Source: Capra hircus (lineage: Eukaryota; Chordata; Mammalia; Artiodactyla; Bovidae). Taken from it: 64,000 nucleotides of DNA. Below are positions 25,813 to 36,682 of this stretch, one piece after another. The number at the start of each line of letters is the position of its first letter. The stretch's first letter is position 1. The stretch is taken from the NCBI RefSeq assembly GCF_001704415.2, contig NC_030820.1, forward strand, positions 46,296,036 through 46,360,035, written 5' to 3'. The notes below the pieces were generated by a model, which saw only the letters and a program-made list of their open reading frames with translations, was not told the DNA's origin and did not search any database. The position numbers and the translations under genes are program-made.

Positions 25813-27190
25813 AGAAACGCATGAGGGTACGGTCCACGCGGAAGCTGGGGCCCCGGGCCAGCCCGCTGGGCCGCAGCCTAGCAGCTCCCCTTCTGAAGCC
25901 GGGCAGGACCGGCGGCGGACACGCAGGCGGTGCAGCGCCCGGGAGGTCTGCGGAGGAAGCGGAGGCCTCGCTGCCGCCTGGTTCCCGGACCTGGGGGGCC
26001 GAGCCTCGCCTGGGCCCTTGCGGACCGACCAACCTGCCCAGCCGCCGCGGACGCCCCCAGCCCACCCTACCCACCCCAGACACTCACAGGGCCGTGTCCG
26101 GGCGGACCCCGACCGGGACCGTGGCCCAGGGGCCTGGCCCCGCAAGGAGGACCGGCCGGGCGGGCGGCGCTCACGCGACTCCCCGGCTTCGCGGCCCGCG
26201 CAGGCCCCGCGCGTCCCTGCTCCTGCGGGGCCTCCCCCGCCGGCGGGCCCGCCTCCCCCGCCGGCCAAGGGCGGCCCAGCAGGCCCGGCCCTGCGCGAAC
26301 AAAGCTCCGCGGGCCGGAGGCGAGCGGCGGTCACGCCCGCGGCCCGAAAGGCTGCGGCCAGGCCGGGCCTCACAAAGCCCCCGCCTTGGACACCCGCCCG
26401 CGCCCCGCCCGCGCCCGCACCCCCGCCGAGGCCGAGCGTCCCCACCATTATGCTCCGGTGCTCGCCGCCGCCGCGCCAGGCCCTGCCCCTCCGCGCCGGC
26501 CCGCCGTCCGCGCCGCCTCCTCCGGGCCGGGCCGGCGGGGCGCGGGGCGGGGGGGCTGCGGTCTCCGGGCCCGGCTCCCCGCCCCGGCCTCCCCTCCTCC
26601 CCGCCCCGGCCCGGCCTCCTCCCCCGCCGCCCGCCTGGACCCCGCGCCTCAGGGGCGCCATGTTTACAAGCTTCCACCACAGAAACACGCGAGCACCCGG
26701 CAAGGCGGGCGCGGAGGTCCCGCCGCCGCACTTACGAGGTCTCCTCGCCGAGCGGCGGGCCGGGCCCGGGCGCAGAGTTGCGGCGCCGCCGCCGGGAAAG
26801 TTCGCGTCCTGCGGGGCCGCGGAGCCGCTCACACGGCGGGCTGAGCGGGGCGGCCGCCCGCCGGCCTCCCACCGCCCGCCGCCGCCCTCGGGCTTTATTG
26901 TGTGGCCGCCGCCGGCCGCGGGCTGGGGCTCCGCGCGGGCTCCCTCCCGGCGGGCTGCCCACACGCCCACACCCACCTTCCCGCCGTCCTGTGCTCCGCG
27001 CCTCTCCCTAATCCGAGCATATTCCTACGGACCCACACAGGCACCCGAGTCCACACGCACGTGAAAGCTACGTACGTGCGGGCGCGCGGAGCCGGGCGCG
27101 GGGCGCACAAAGATCCGGCGCCCGGAGCATCGCCCGCGCGGGCCGCGGCCGCGGGCGCTGCAGGCGCCGGCTCTGGGCGGCCCGGAGGGC
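25780..27190 (-). promoter_or_regulatory. ZMYND11: CpG island, likely ZMYND11 promoter
   Basis: About 1.4 kb of very GC-rich DNA with very frequent CpG, in contrast to AT-rich flanks on both sides. It contains repeated GGGCGG/CCGCCC (Sp1-type) boxes, a CACGTG E-box at 27058-27063, and a G-run cluster at 26537-26557. It lies about 14 kb upstream of the ZMYND11 coding exon, and no other gene start is visible nearby. A TATA-like ACAATAAAGC on the minus strand (about 26890-26902) may or may not matter; such promoters usually have dispersed start sites. A divergent plus-strand transcript is possible. Confidence 0.85.
26736..26900 (-). other. ZMYND11: Candidate ZMYND11 non-coding exon 1
   Basis: The best donor in the island on the minus strand is GACCTC|GTAAGTGCGG, with the last exon base at 26736. 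No ATG lies between it and about 26960 on the minus strand, as expected for a short GC-rich 5' leader without upstream start codons. The upstream limit (about 26900) is a guess from the TATA-like element. It would splice to 12570. Confidence 0.5.
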
Positions 27191-28424
27191 ACAGGGTTGG
27201 AAAAGCAGCGAGGCCTGAATCGGCGAGATCGGCAAAAGGATGTTAATACCCTTTGGATTCTGTTAACGAAACGTATTGCAAGAAAATGCTGAATTCTTCA
27301 TTCCGTGTGTACACAAACAGGTCTTAAGAAAAGACGGGAGCAAGCATTATCGTTTCTGCAAAAACACTACCAGTTTTTGTAAGGAGAAGGAGGTTATCTT
27401 TCTTAGTTTGTAATTCTAGATCCAACCTGAGGAGATCCCAATATGTGGGTTAAGAAAGTCTCAGTGATAAGGACACTTTTATAGATTTCACAGTATTTTC
27501 TCTAATGATTTTTGTCCATAAGAGTTTGGAAGGAAGACCTACCAACCAAAACTTCCTACTCTGATTCTCTTTGGACATGCATGCATACCCGAAAATTGCT
27601 GGAAGACTCTTGTCCAAGAAATGCTGGAGTCTAATCCAGTTCATCAATCTTTCATAGCTGGTCTCTAGGGCTGTTAGAATTTCGAAAGGGAGTTCTAAGA
27701 AACATGGCCTTTCATAGGCCCTGGTTCTGATACATTCCAGAGAGTTTTTCGTTATCTCAAGGGACATTATAAAATAATTTTAACTGATTTTAATTGTACG
27801 GATAAATATATGCCAATAAAATCGAGCAGAGGGGTTAAAGATGTCAGAAAAAAATCAAGCCATGCCTTTGAATGTGGGACCAGGAATTCTAAAGGTGAAT
27901 AGCTTTAAGTAAATCATCTTTCTTTAAAAGTCATAGAGGACTGCATGTTCACACATATTTCACAGAGGCCACTCAAGTAAGACATCACATATGTGTAAAT
28001 GGAAACTTATACTTTAGGAGAGAGATCACTAACCCTAACTGCACATTTTTCCCCCGTTAAATTTTTAGCCATCTTTTTTATTTTTGTACCTAGATATTAT
28101 CTCTTATTCTTCTGTGGTTTTGCCTAGTATTTAACCCTTGGCCCTATTTTCCCTTCAGAACAGTTTTATTTACCTTATTTTCCTCCCAGCTGAATAAATA
28201 ATCGGCAGGGAAGATGGTTGCAGACAACTGGTTTGGGATTGGGAGCTGGGGAGAGGCCCAGAAGACTCAAAAGATTATTTCCATGCAACTTAGGTTATAC
28301 CATGAATTTATCTGCAAAGAGAGGGCAAGGAACAGAGGTATCAAGGAGAGGAGAGAAAGGGAGAGTAGTGGGCTGTGAGGAATGGTTTACACCAACTTGC
28401 CAACATCTCAGAGATTTTGCTGTT
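27191..28424. other. Upstream flank of the promoter, unassigned
   Basis: Composition falls back to AT-rich within about 100 bp of the island. A 105-aa minus frame (27450-27767) has no recognisable motif and no neighbouring exon signals. No named repeat was recognised. Confidence 0.4.
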
Positions 28425-29003
28425 GTTCAGTTGCTCAGTTGTGTCCAACTCTTTGTTACCCCATGGACTGCAGCACACCATGCTTCCCTGTCCTTCACCG
28501 GCTCCCGGAGTTTGCGCAAATTCATGTGCATTGAGTCAGTGATGCCATCCAACCTCTGTCATCCCCTTCTCTCATCCCCTTCTCCTCCCTCCTTCAATCT
28601 TTCCCAGCATCAGGGTCTTTTCCAATGAGTCAGTTCTTTGCATCAGGTGGTCAAAGTATTGGAGCTTCAGCTTCAGCATCAGTCCTTCAGATGAATATTC
28701 AGGACTGATTTCCTGTAGGATTGACTGATTTGATCTCCTTCCAGTCCAAGGGACTTTCAAAAATCTTCTCCAATACCACAGTGCAAAAGCATCGATTCTT
28801 TGGCTTTCAGCCTTCTTTATGGTCCAACTTTCACATCTGTATATGACTACTGGAAAAACCATAACTTTGACCAGATGGACCTTTGTCGGCAAAGTAATGT
28901 CTCTGCTTTTTAATCCACTGTCTGGGTTTGTCATAGCTTTTCTTCCAGGGAGCAAGCGTCTTTTACTTTCATGGCTGCAGTCACCATCCGCAGTGATTTT
29001 GGA
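28425..29003 (-). mobile_element. Bov-B LINE 3' end, antisense
   Basis: Antisense Bov-B with its 3' end at 28425 (TTGTTCAGTTGCTCAGTTGTG), running through the LQYFDHLM and CESWTIKK regions to KITADGDCSHE, truncated near 29003. The minus frame 28572-29054 (160 aa) covers the connector and C-terminal parts only; the RT motifs are absent. Confidence 0.93.
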
Positions 29004-29139
29004 CTTAGCACTACCCAAAGAAGGACCCGCACAGCACTCCAAGTTCTTCCCCAACCCTGGCTGACACTTGACACTTAAGTAACATCTGACCAGATCAACA
29101 TATCACTTTTTCCAGATTCTGCTTTAAGAAATATCATGT

Positions 29140-29480
29140 AAATAGAGAGGGCATGGGTTACTCAACAAATGGTGTGGAATTTTTGTTTTTTTAAAAAACG
29201 AAATCAAATCATATCCTTACCTTAAACACCATACTTTAAAATAATCCAAATGACTTGAATAATACAACTGTAGAAACTCAAAATGATTATTCTAAAGGTA
29301 GAAGAAAATATAGGTGAATGTTAGTAAGATTAATGTGGAGAGAAACATATGAAGCTCTGCAGTTGATCTTAACCAAAAGGCCAATAAGTGATATCCTAAG
29401 CTCTAAACCAATTATTTTTATCAGAAAAGAGTGATAAATTTGACTATATAAAATTTTGTTACTCTAATGTGTCAAAAACA
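29140..29480 (+). mobile_element. Old L1 (L1M type) ORF2 fragment
   Basis: A diverged sense L1: TTACTCAACAAATGGTGTGG, AATCATATCCTTACCTTAAAC, AGAAGAAAATATAGGTGAATG, then GATAAATTTGACTATATAAAA. The order follows the usual end of L1 ORF2. Between the last two blocks lies a short U2-like insertion. Confidence 0.65.
29362..29394 (-). pseudogene. Fragment resembling the 5' end of U2 snRNA
   Basis: On the minus strand ATCACTTATTGGCCTTTTGG, then TTAAGATCAA, aligns with the conserved start of U2 snRNA (ATCGCTTCTCGGCCTTTTGG, CTAAGATCAA) with about four differences in 30 nt. Only the first 30 or so nucleotides are present. It lies inside an old L1, so it could be a small template-switch product or chance similarity. 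Confidence 0.45.
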
Positions 29481-30057
29481 AATATAGACCTATTTTAAAA
29501 TATGCCCATTAGGGTTACAACTTTTATACTTTATAAGGAGTTTCTTCTAATATCCTTTTCTCTGCTTTCCTCACATAATGAGGATGAATTCAGATTTTTT
29601 AGGGCCAGTTTAGAGAGGGTGGCTTCACAGTTACATAGAGTTTGGGTTTGCCTGATAAATTCCCATCTCAGAGTGTTTCTGGCTTGCTAGTATAAAGCAA
29701 TAATAAGTTCATGCATGTGCTCCTGAAAGGCTTGCTATATTTCTTTAAATTTTCATTTCATATTTCTGTTTTGCTTCACAGGTTGAATTACATAAACACT
29801 GTGTGTAATGCATGAATACTGAATGCATGCTTTTGGAGGACATAATCTGAAGTGTAACATAGAGAATAAATATGGAAAATCTTCAGGAATGCAGATGAAC
29901 AGTACATTATACAGAAATTAGTGGATAGAAATTATTATTCTGTGTTATCACAGTACTATAAACCATTGAAGTAAAATAAGTCCATTTGAATGAGACTTGG
30001 CGTTTTCATTTATGGAGACTCAGGAATATGTATATCACCCTATGTAACTTAAAATAC

Positions 30058-30530
30058 ATTACTTTGCCAACAAAGGTCCATCTAGTCAAAGCTATGGTTT
30101 TTCAAGGAGTCATGTATGGATGTGAGAGTTGGACTCTAAAGAAAGTTGAACGCTGAAGAACTGATGCTTTTGAACTGTGGTGTTGGAAAAGACTCTTGAG
30201 AGTTCCTTGGACTGCAGGGAGACCCAATCTGTCCATCCTACAGGAAATCAGTCCTGAATATTCATTGGAAGGACTGATGCTGAAGCTGAAGCTGAAGCTC
30301 CAATACTTTGGTCACCTGATGCAAACAGCCGAGTTATTGGAAAAGACCCCAATGCCGGGAAGTAGTGAAGGAAACAGGAGAAGTGGGCAGCAAATGATGG
30401 AATAGTTGGATGGCATCATTGACTCAATGGACATGAATCTGAGCAAACTCTAGGAGTTGGTAAAGGTCAGAGGAGCCTGGCATTATGCAGTGCATGGGAT
30501 TGCAAAGAGTTGGCCATGACTTAGCAACTG

Positions 30531-30540
<10 letters not shown>
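30058..30540 (+). mobile_element. Bov-B LINE 3' end
   Basis: A sense Bov-B from ACATTACTTTGCCAACAAAGG through GAGAGTTGGACTCTAAAGAAAG and the C-terminal tail to GACTTAGCAACTGAACAACAAC. It is followed directly by a TA microsatellite at its tail, a common outcome at Bov-B 3' ends. The 69-aa frame (30196-30405) is a remnant of the C-terminus. Confidence 0.93.

Positions 30541-30577
<37 letters not shown>
30541..30577. repeat. (TA)n microsatellite
   Basis: About 18 uninterrupted TA dinucleotides directly after the Bov-B tail. It probably grew from the LINE tail and is likely to vary in length between individuals. Confidence 0.95.
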
Positions 30578-30580
<3 letters not shown>

Positions 30581-30647
30581 AGAAGTAAAAATTAGGATAA
30601 CCATCTTTAAATATAAAAAGCTATGTCACATTAGTAAGATAAATGTC

Positions 30648-30787
30648 ACATGCGTGCGTGCTCATTCGCTTCAGTCATGTCCGACTCCTTGCAACCCCAT
30701 GGACTGTCGCCCACCAGGCTCCTCTGTCTATGGATTTCTCCAGGCAAGAATACTGGAGTGGGTTGTCATATCCTTCTCCAGGGAAAA
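30648..30787 (-). mobile_element. Bov-tA SINE, antisense, partial
   Basis: Antisense GTCCGACTCCTTGCAACCCC, then GACTGTCGCCCACCAGGCTCC and GCAAGAATACTGGAGTGGG. The tRNA-like head is missing. The 60-97 aa plus frames here are shadows. Confidence 0.9.
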
Positions 30788-31135
30788 AAGATGCCATACA
30801 CTCCACCAAAAAAGAAACAAAATGATGGATAATTTACAAAACAGGAAAAATAAATTATTAATAAATTGACAAATGTTCAAATCCACTAATAATAAAATGA
30901 CAAAGTAACACAATGCTGCTTTTATTCTTCAATGATAATATTATCAAGGGTTAGCAAGATGGACATACTTTCATACACTATTGATAGGAAATTGAATTGG
31001 TATGAATACTCTTGAAATACCAGAGCCTAAAGAATATTTATATTTAATATCTTTAAGCTCAGACATCCACATTTAGAAATCTATCCTAAATATATTTTCT
31101 GAAAGACAAGCATGTATGCACAATTTATCCTTCCC
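30788..31135 (+). mobile_element. Possible old L1 3' fragment
   Basis: GGGTTAGCAAGATGGACATAC, then CATACACTATTGATAGGAAATTG and TCCACATTTAGAAATCTATCC have the order of the late ORF2/3' region of L1, but divergence is high. Confidence 0.45.
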
Positions 31136-31164
31136 AACTTAAAAAGCATCAAAGATTTTCTGTT

Positions 31165-31480
31165 GGATCTTAAATGAAGTCAAACCCTGTTCTTTGGCTC
31201 ACAAAGGCCAGTTTTGCCTGACCTCCGCCTATATCTCCTTTAACTTTAACCTCATTATACATTTCACCCCTGCCTCACTAACCTTTGTCCCATATCAGGA
31301 CAGTATAAAGTTTGTTCCCTCCTTCTGGAATATCCTTCCCCCATCTCCCTGGGCATGATCCTACTCATTCTTTAGGTGTCTATTCAATTGTCCCTTTTTC
31401 AAATAAGACTTTCCTAAGTCCCCAGTCTAAAACCTCTATCTTTCTCCATAACATGATTATTGTAATGATATATTTACCTT
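31165..31480 (+). mobile_element. L2 LINE 3' end fragment
   Basis: Diverged L2 landmarks in order: TTGGCTCACAAAGGCCAG, TGCCTGACCTCCGCC, CCTTCTGGAATATCCTTCCC, CATTCTTTAGGTGTCTATTC and AAGACTTTCCTAAGTCCCC. They correspond to the conserved 'tggaatgctcttccc...aggtctctgctcaaatgtc...gaggccttccctgacc' string of L2. Confidence 0.75.
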
Positions 31481-31817
31481 AGATTTTATAGACTAATGAG
31501 ATAATTTGTTCTCCATAGCATACCAAGGTACCCAATGAATATGGTTAAGTGGAAAAAATAGCACAGATATAATTGGTGGTCTCATTGCACTTGAGAAGGT
31601 ACTATCAAGATATTAGTGTTTTGCTCTTAAATAACACAATACCAACAGATTTGTCACTCAAGAAAAGTAGACCTTAATGCAGTTTAATTAAAATTATATG
31701 TTAATTAGGTCATGTTATACTTTGGTTACTAACTCAGGACTGTGGGATAAAGGATATTGTAAATGCAGGTCTCCCAAACCCTGAGAGGAGCCAAATAATT
31801 TTCTCGCTGGCCGTGTA

Positions 31818-31862
31818 TGCGTGAGCGAGTATGTGAGTGTGTGTGTCTGTGTGTGTGTGTGA
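31818..31862. repeat. (GT)n microsatellite, imperfect
   Basis: An interrupted run of GT units with GA and CT variants. Its complement supplies the His/Thr-rich minus frame at 31734-31997, which is not a gene. Confidence 0.9.
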
Positions 31863-32222
31863 AACAGAAGACGTATGTATACCTGGGATTATATTTTTGA
31901 AGCACATTAATATGCTTTTCTCCTTGGCATTTTCATGCACAAACTCCCTAGTTTGTCTGAGGCATTCATGTACCTTCGAGGGCATTAGGATTGGCACGGC
32001 AAGAATTTATATAGAAGGAAAGTCAATATCAGGTGGCTGACACCCCAAATAAGAAATATTAATCTGCAGCAAGATGAAAGGATTACAACCATGGCTTTGT
32101 TATAATGCAATTCTCCAAATCACTTTTTCTTCTTTTTTTAAACAGTTTTATTTCTTTTAAAACTTTTTACTTTGTATTGGAGTATAGCTGATTAACAATG
32201 TTATGATAGTTTCAGGAAAGGA

Positions 32223-32400
32223 AATTCCCTGATGGTCCAGAGGTTAGGATTTGGCATTTTCACTGTTGAGGGCCTGGGTTCAATCCCTGGTCAGGGAACT
32301 GAGATCCTGTAAGCTGTGAGGTGTGGCAAAAGAAAAAGAAGAAGAAGAAGAAGAAAGGAAAGAAAATCCTGTATACCATTTAAAAAAAAAAAATTTTTTT
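32223..32400 (+). mobile_element. CHR SINE with AAG-rich tail
   Basis: Head AATTCCCTGATGGTCCAGAGG, then GGTTCAATCCCTGGTCAGGG and GTGAGGTGTGGC, ending in an (AAG)n-type tail at 32330-32362 followed by A- and T-runs. The 88-aa plus frame starting at 32316 reads through the tail. Confidence 0.85.
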
Positions 32401-33944
32401 TTAGGTACAGATCTGGCATAGGAGACCTGAACTTCACTACCCAGGGTGGGGGCTGGAATGAAACTGGGGGAGAGAGGAGGCAGGAAATTGGCAGTAAGGT
32501 TTATAACTGCTTAGGGTTAGGCACTTTTCCTAATATTTATAACTCAAAAATATTTGGCACTCAAAACTATTTGATAAATTAGTTAATGAGATTCATCATA
32601 ATGTTTTTGTAATATCAATTAAAAAAGTCAAAATAAGATAAAAATCCAGCATTAAAAACTGTTAACTGGAAAATAATATAAAATCACATATCCATATATT
32701 TTTTAATTCTGTGAGATATTAAAAGGAAGTACTGTGGAAGAAAATGTTAATCATGAATATTTCTCTGGGTTACAAGATACCTTCTTTCTTTAAAAAATCT
32801 TTTTTCATAATTAGGAAAAAAATTGCTAATAATAATAGCCTAAGAAACTGGTTGTTACTACAACACTGTATGTCCCTTACTTGAAATAATATATGCTTTT
32901 TAGAACACTATAAAATTAAGTTCTATAGCATCTTACTTTTCATTGATTTCTTTGGTTAGTGTGTAGAGAGATTTAGTGGCTGCAATCTATCCATAGCTCA
33001 CATCTAAAAATTTATGTAAAAAGCCAAAAAATATAATTATTGGACAACTGCAGCTAATGAAAATGAATGTGAATATATGTGGGTAGTTATCAGAGCAAGG
33101 TCTCCAGGCATTGGTTTTCTGCTTTGTAAAGGAGGGAGGTTATCTCACTGCCTTTTCGGGCTCCATCAGCAGCAGAGTTCTGGGACCTCCTGTGCTAGTC
33201 TCACACCCGCTCCCGGAGGTCCTGTTGTCGCTATTGTTCCAAAGACCCTGGTGAAAGTTTGCCTATCAGATATTCTTTCTCTTCACATGCCCTTGTTCTC
33301 TTTACCCCTGGCTTCCTTACTTTCACTTTCCCCTTTCCGTTATTATTATTTTTTTTTTTTGGAGGAGGAGGAGATGGTAAATGATTCCTTGGCCTCTGAA
33401 CGAATACCATCAGACCTGTTGGCTCCAGGTAGACACCTCTTTCCCTCTTCTTCATTTAAACATAGAAAATACCAGGAAATGCACATGTACATTTTTGTAG
33501 TCATCCTCCAACCTCTTGTCAGAGATACCTTTATACTGTCACTTTATAGGGAGGACAAAATCTAGTCACAGTCTACAACATCATTTTAATAAGAATTTCT
33601 TGCATTGAGTTTACATTAAAATAACAGGCAGCTGCATTTACCCTTTATTACCCTTTATTACTAAGGTCTATACTCTCAGAGATGGTGGATGAGCACATCT
33701 GATCCCAAGGAATTGTGAACTGAAGTTCCTTTTCAATGCTACATTTTACATAAATTCTTTTCTCTCATTGCCACCTAACAAATGAGAACCTTTGAGAAAT
33801 ATTCTGTTTCTTTAAAACCCAGCACTGTGGTATATAGTATTTAAGATATTCTTTTTTATTCTCTTCCTTCAACTTCATGATAGTTGGTATTGGTTAGTTA
33901 TTTCCCTTCCCACACAAATCCATATTTAAGAAGATGCCAGAGCT
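32401..33944. other. Unassigned AT-rich flank
   Basis: The plus frame 33077-33565 (162 aa) lies over a block of more mixed composition with a T-run at 33348-33360 and a GGA-rich run after it. I recognised no protein motif and saw no clear splice or promoter context, so it is not called as a gene. Confidence 0.35.
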
Positions 33945-34141
33945 ATTCAGCACAGTATTGGAAGTCCTCACTGCAGCAATTCGACAAGTAAAAGAATTAA
34001 AATGTATCCAACTTGAAAGGGAAGAGGGAAAACAGTCATTATATTCAGATGACATGATACTATATAGAAAATTCTAAAGAATCCACATAAAAACTACTAG
34101 AATTGCTAAACAAATTCAGCAAGGTAGTAGGAAACAAGATT

Positions 34142-34932
34142 CAGTTCAGTTCAGTTTCCCCTCTCAGTCATGTCCGACTCTTTGCGAGCCCATGAACTGC
34201 AGCACACCAGGCCTCCTTGTACATCACCAACTCCCAGAGTTTACCCAAACCCATGTCCATTGAGTCGGTGATGCCATCCAACCATCTCATCCTCTGTCAT
34301 CCCGTTCTCCTCCTACCCTCAATCTTTCCCAGCATCAGGGTCTTTTCCAATGAGTCAGCTCTTCGCATCAGGTGGCCAAAGTATTGGAGTTTCAGCTTCA
34401 ACACCAGTCCTTCCAATGAATACCCAGGACTGATCTCCTTTAGGATGGACTGGTTGGATCTCCTTGCAGTCCAAGGGACTCTCAAGAGTCTTCTCCAATA
34501 CCACAGTTCAAAAGCATCAATTCTTCAGCGCTCAGCTTTCTTTATAGTCCAACTCTCATATCCATACATGACCACTGGAAAAACCATAGCCTTGACTAGA
34601 CAGACCTTTGTTGACAAAGTGATGTCTCTGCTTTTTAGTATGCTGTCTAGGTTGGTCATAACTTTCCTTCCAAGGAGTAAGCGTCTTTTAATTTCATGGC
34701 TGCAGTCACCATCTGCAGTGATTTTGGAGCCCAGAAAAATAAAGTCAGCCACTATTTCCACTATTTCCCCATCTATTTGCCATGAAGTGATGGGACCGGA
34801 TGCCATGATCTTAGTTTTCTGAATGCTGAGCTTTAGGCCAACTTTTTCGCTGTCCTCTTTCACTTTCATCAAGAGGCTCTTTAGTTCTTCTTCACTTTCT
34901 GCCATTAGGGTGGTGTCATCTGCATATCTGAG
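34142..34932 (-). mobile_element. Bov-B LINE, 790 bp, antisense, with exact TSD
   Basis: The 3' end is at 34142 (CAGTTCAGTTCAGTTT) and the 5' truncation follows the YADD-region complement (GGTGGTGTCATCTGCATATC). It is flanked by ACAAGATT at 34134-34141 and again at 34933-34940, a perfect 8-bp target-site duplication inside the L1. Minus frames 34525-34905 and 34297-34485 are remnants of the connector and C-terminus. It belongs to a lineage with EYSLEGL/GYSLEGL and KIEGRRR at the C-terminus. Confidence 0.96.
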
Positions 34933-35005
34933 ACAAGATTAACTTACAGAAATCTGTTCAATTGCTGTACACTAAATGAAATATCAGAAAGGGAAATTTA
35001 GAAAA

Positions 35006-35355
35006 CAAATCCTTTTTATAAAATAATTTTGAGGCTGTGGTGGGTCTTTGTTGCTGCCTGTGGGCTTTCTCTAGCTGTAGCAAGCAGGGGCTACTCTTCG
35101 TTGTGTGTGGGCTTCTCACTGTGGTGGCTTCTCTCGTTGTGGAGCACAGGCTTTGGGGATGCAGGCTTCAGTAGTTGCAGCACGTTGGCTCAGTGGTTGC
35201 AGTGTGTGGGCTCTAGGGCACACGGGCTTCAGTAATTGAGGCATATGAACTTAGTTGCTCCACAGCACGTGGAACCTTCCCAGACCAGGGACCAAAACTC
35301 CATCCCCTACATCGGCATGCAGATTCTTATCCACTGCACCACCAGGGAAGTCCAA
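35006..35355 (-). mobile_element. CHR SINE, long, antisense
   Basis: Antisense CHR: it ends with CACTGCACCACCAGGGAAGTCC, the complement of the GGACTTCCCTGGTGGTGCAG head. The complement of the CAACTACTGAAGCC body appears as GGCTTCAGTAGTTGC. It lies within the L1 between the second and third L1 pieces. The 68-aa plus frame at 35029-35235 is a shadow. Confidence 0.93.
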
Positions 35356-35627
35356 AAACACTCTTTTTCTAGAGCATATTTTTAAAAACCCTTGAGAATA
35401 AACCTGACCAAGGAGGTGAAAGACTTATATGCTGAGAACTATAAAACATTGATAAAGGAAATTGAAGATAATTCAAAGAAATGAAAGATATCCCATATTC
35501 TGTATTAGAAGAATTAATATTGTTAAAATCACTCTTCTACCCAAAGCACTGTACAGATTTAATGTGATCCCTATCAAATTACTCATGACATTTGTCACCA
35601 AACTAGAACAAATTTTCCTAAAGTCTA

Positions 35628-36682
35628 TCAGTTCAGTTCAGTCGCTCAGTCGTGTCCGACTCTTTGCGACCCCATGAATCGCAGCACGCCATGCCTTCCT
35701 GCCCATCCAACTCCCGAAGTTTACTCAAACTCACGTCCATTGAGTTGGTGATGCCATCCAGCCATCTCATCCTTTGTCTTCCCCTTCTCCTCCTGCCCCC
35801 AGTCACCCCAGCATCAGGGTCTTTTCTGAGGTGCCAAAGTATTGGAGTTTCGGCTTTAGTATCAGTCCTTCCGATGAACACCCAGGACTGATATCTCCTT
35901 TAGAATGGACTGGTTGGATCTCCTTGCAGTCCAAGGGGCTCTCAAGAGCCAGACATCCTGGAATGTGAAGTCAAGTGGGCCTTAGGAAGCATCACTACCA
36001 ACAAAGCTAGTGGAGGTGATGAAATTCCAGTTGAGCTATTTCAAATCCTGAATGATGATGCTGTGAAAGTGCTGCCCTCAATATGCCAGCAAATTTGGAA
36101 AACTCAGCAGTGGCCACAGGACTGGAAAAGGTCAGTTTTCATTCCAATCCCCCAAAAAGGCAATGCCAAAGAATGCTCAAACTATCACACAATTGCACTC
36201 ATCTCACAGGCTAGGAAAGTAATGCTCAAAATTCTCCAAGCCAGGCTTCAGCAATACGTGAACCGTGAACTTCTAGATGTTCAAGCTGGTTTTAGAAAAG
36301 GCAGAGGAACCAGAGATCAAACTGCCAACATCCGCTGGATCATCAAAAAAGCAAGAGAGTTCCAGAAAAACATCTATTTCTACTTTATTGACTATGCCAA
36401 AGCCTTTGACTGTGTGGATCACAATAAACTGTGGAAAATTCTGAAAGAGATGGGAATACCAGACCACCTGACCTGCCTCTTGAGAAATCTGTATGCAGGT
36501 CAGGAAGCAACAGTTAGAACTGGACATGGAACAACAGGCTGGTTCCAAATAGGAAAAGGAGTACGTCAAGGCTGTATACTGTCACCCTGCTTATTTAACT
36601 TATATGCAGGGTACATCATGAGAAACTCTGGGCTGGAAGAAGCACAAGCTGGAATCAAGATTGCTGGGAGAAATATCAATAA
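35628..36682 (-). mobile_element. Bov-B LINE with 5' inversion and 11-bp TSD
   Basis: 35628-35950 is the antisense Bov-B 3' end (TCAGTTCAGTCGCTCAG to CTCTCAAGAG). 35951-36682 is the RT region in the opposite (sense) orientation. CCTAAAGTCTA flanks the whole block at 35617-35627 and 36683-36693, with L1 continuing on both sides. So this is one insertion whose 5' part was inverted, the product expected from twin priming. The sequence between the two parts (RT motif C to connector) is missing. Confidence 0.93.
36063..36682 (+). pseudogene. Bov-B reverse transcriptase fragment (inverted 5' part)
   Basis: This is the longest clean RT stretch on the plus strand. It has the NYHTIALIS block (motif 1/2 area), FRKGRGTRDQ, motif A FIDYAKAFDCVDHNKL with its catalytic Asp, and motif B GVRQGCILSPCLFNLY. 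The frame leaves Bov-B at 36683, just before the YADD motif C, and runs into L1 sequence to a stop at 36734. Lacking motif C and the endonuclease, it cannot encode an active enzyme. The frame opens at Met 36063, but the sense Bov-B homology starts at 35951. Confidence 0.92.

Larger units (their letters stand above)
12571..26735 (-). other. ZMYND11: ZMYND11 intron 1 (inferred)
   Basis: The acceptor TTGCTACAG at 12579-12571 and the candidate donor GTAAGT at 26735-26730 bound an intron of about 14 kb on the minus strand. The contents are listed separately: Bov-tA, CHR, L1, Bov-B, Tigger1-like and MIR copies plus a GC-rich patch. Stretches without a recognised element are 13145-13384, 13816-15007, 17276-18644, 18745-19132, 21786-22856, 23363-23984 and 24393-25509. 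The exon 1 pairing is inference, because no transcript evidence is available. Confidence 0.6.

Noticed and set aside
25429..27246. Very long open frames (up to 434 aa) on both strands across the CpG island
   Set aside because: GC-rich DNA has few stop codons, so long overlapping frames appear in all six frames. The products are Pro/Arg/Gly/Ala-rich without domains.
28030..28045. Telomeric repeat remnant (AACCCTAAC)
   Set aside because: It is a single chance occurrence with no tandem TTAGGG run, although a former telomere near ZMYND11 would be of interest.
33077..33565. 162-aa plus frame
   Set aside because: No protein motif or conserved context; it crosses a T-run and a GGA-rich simple repeat.
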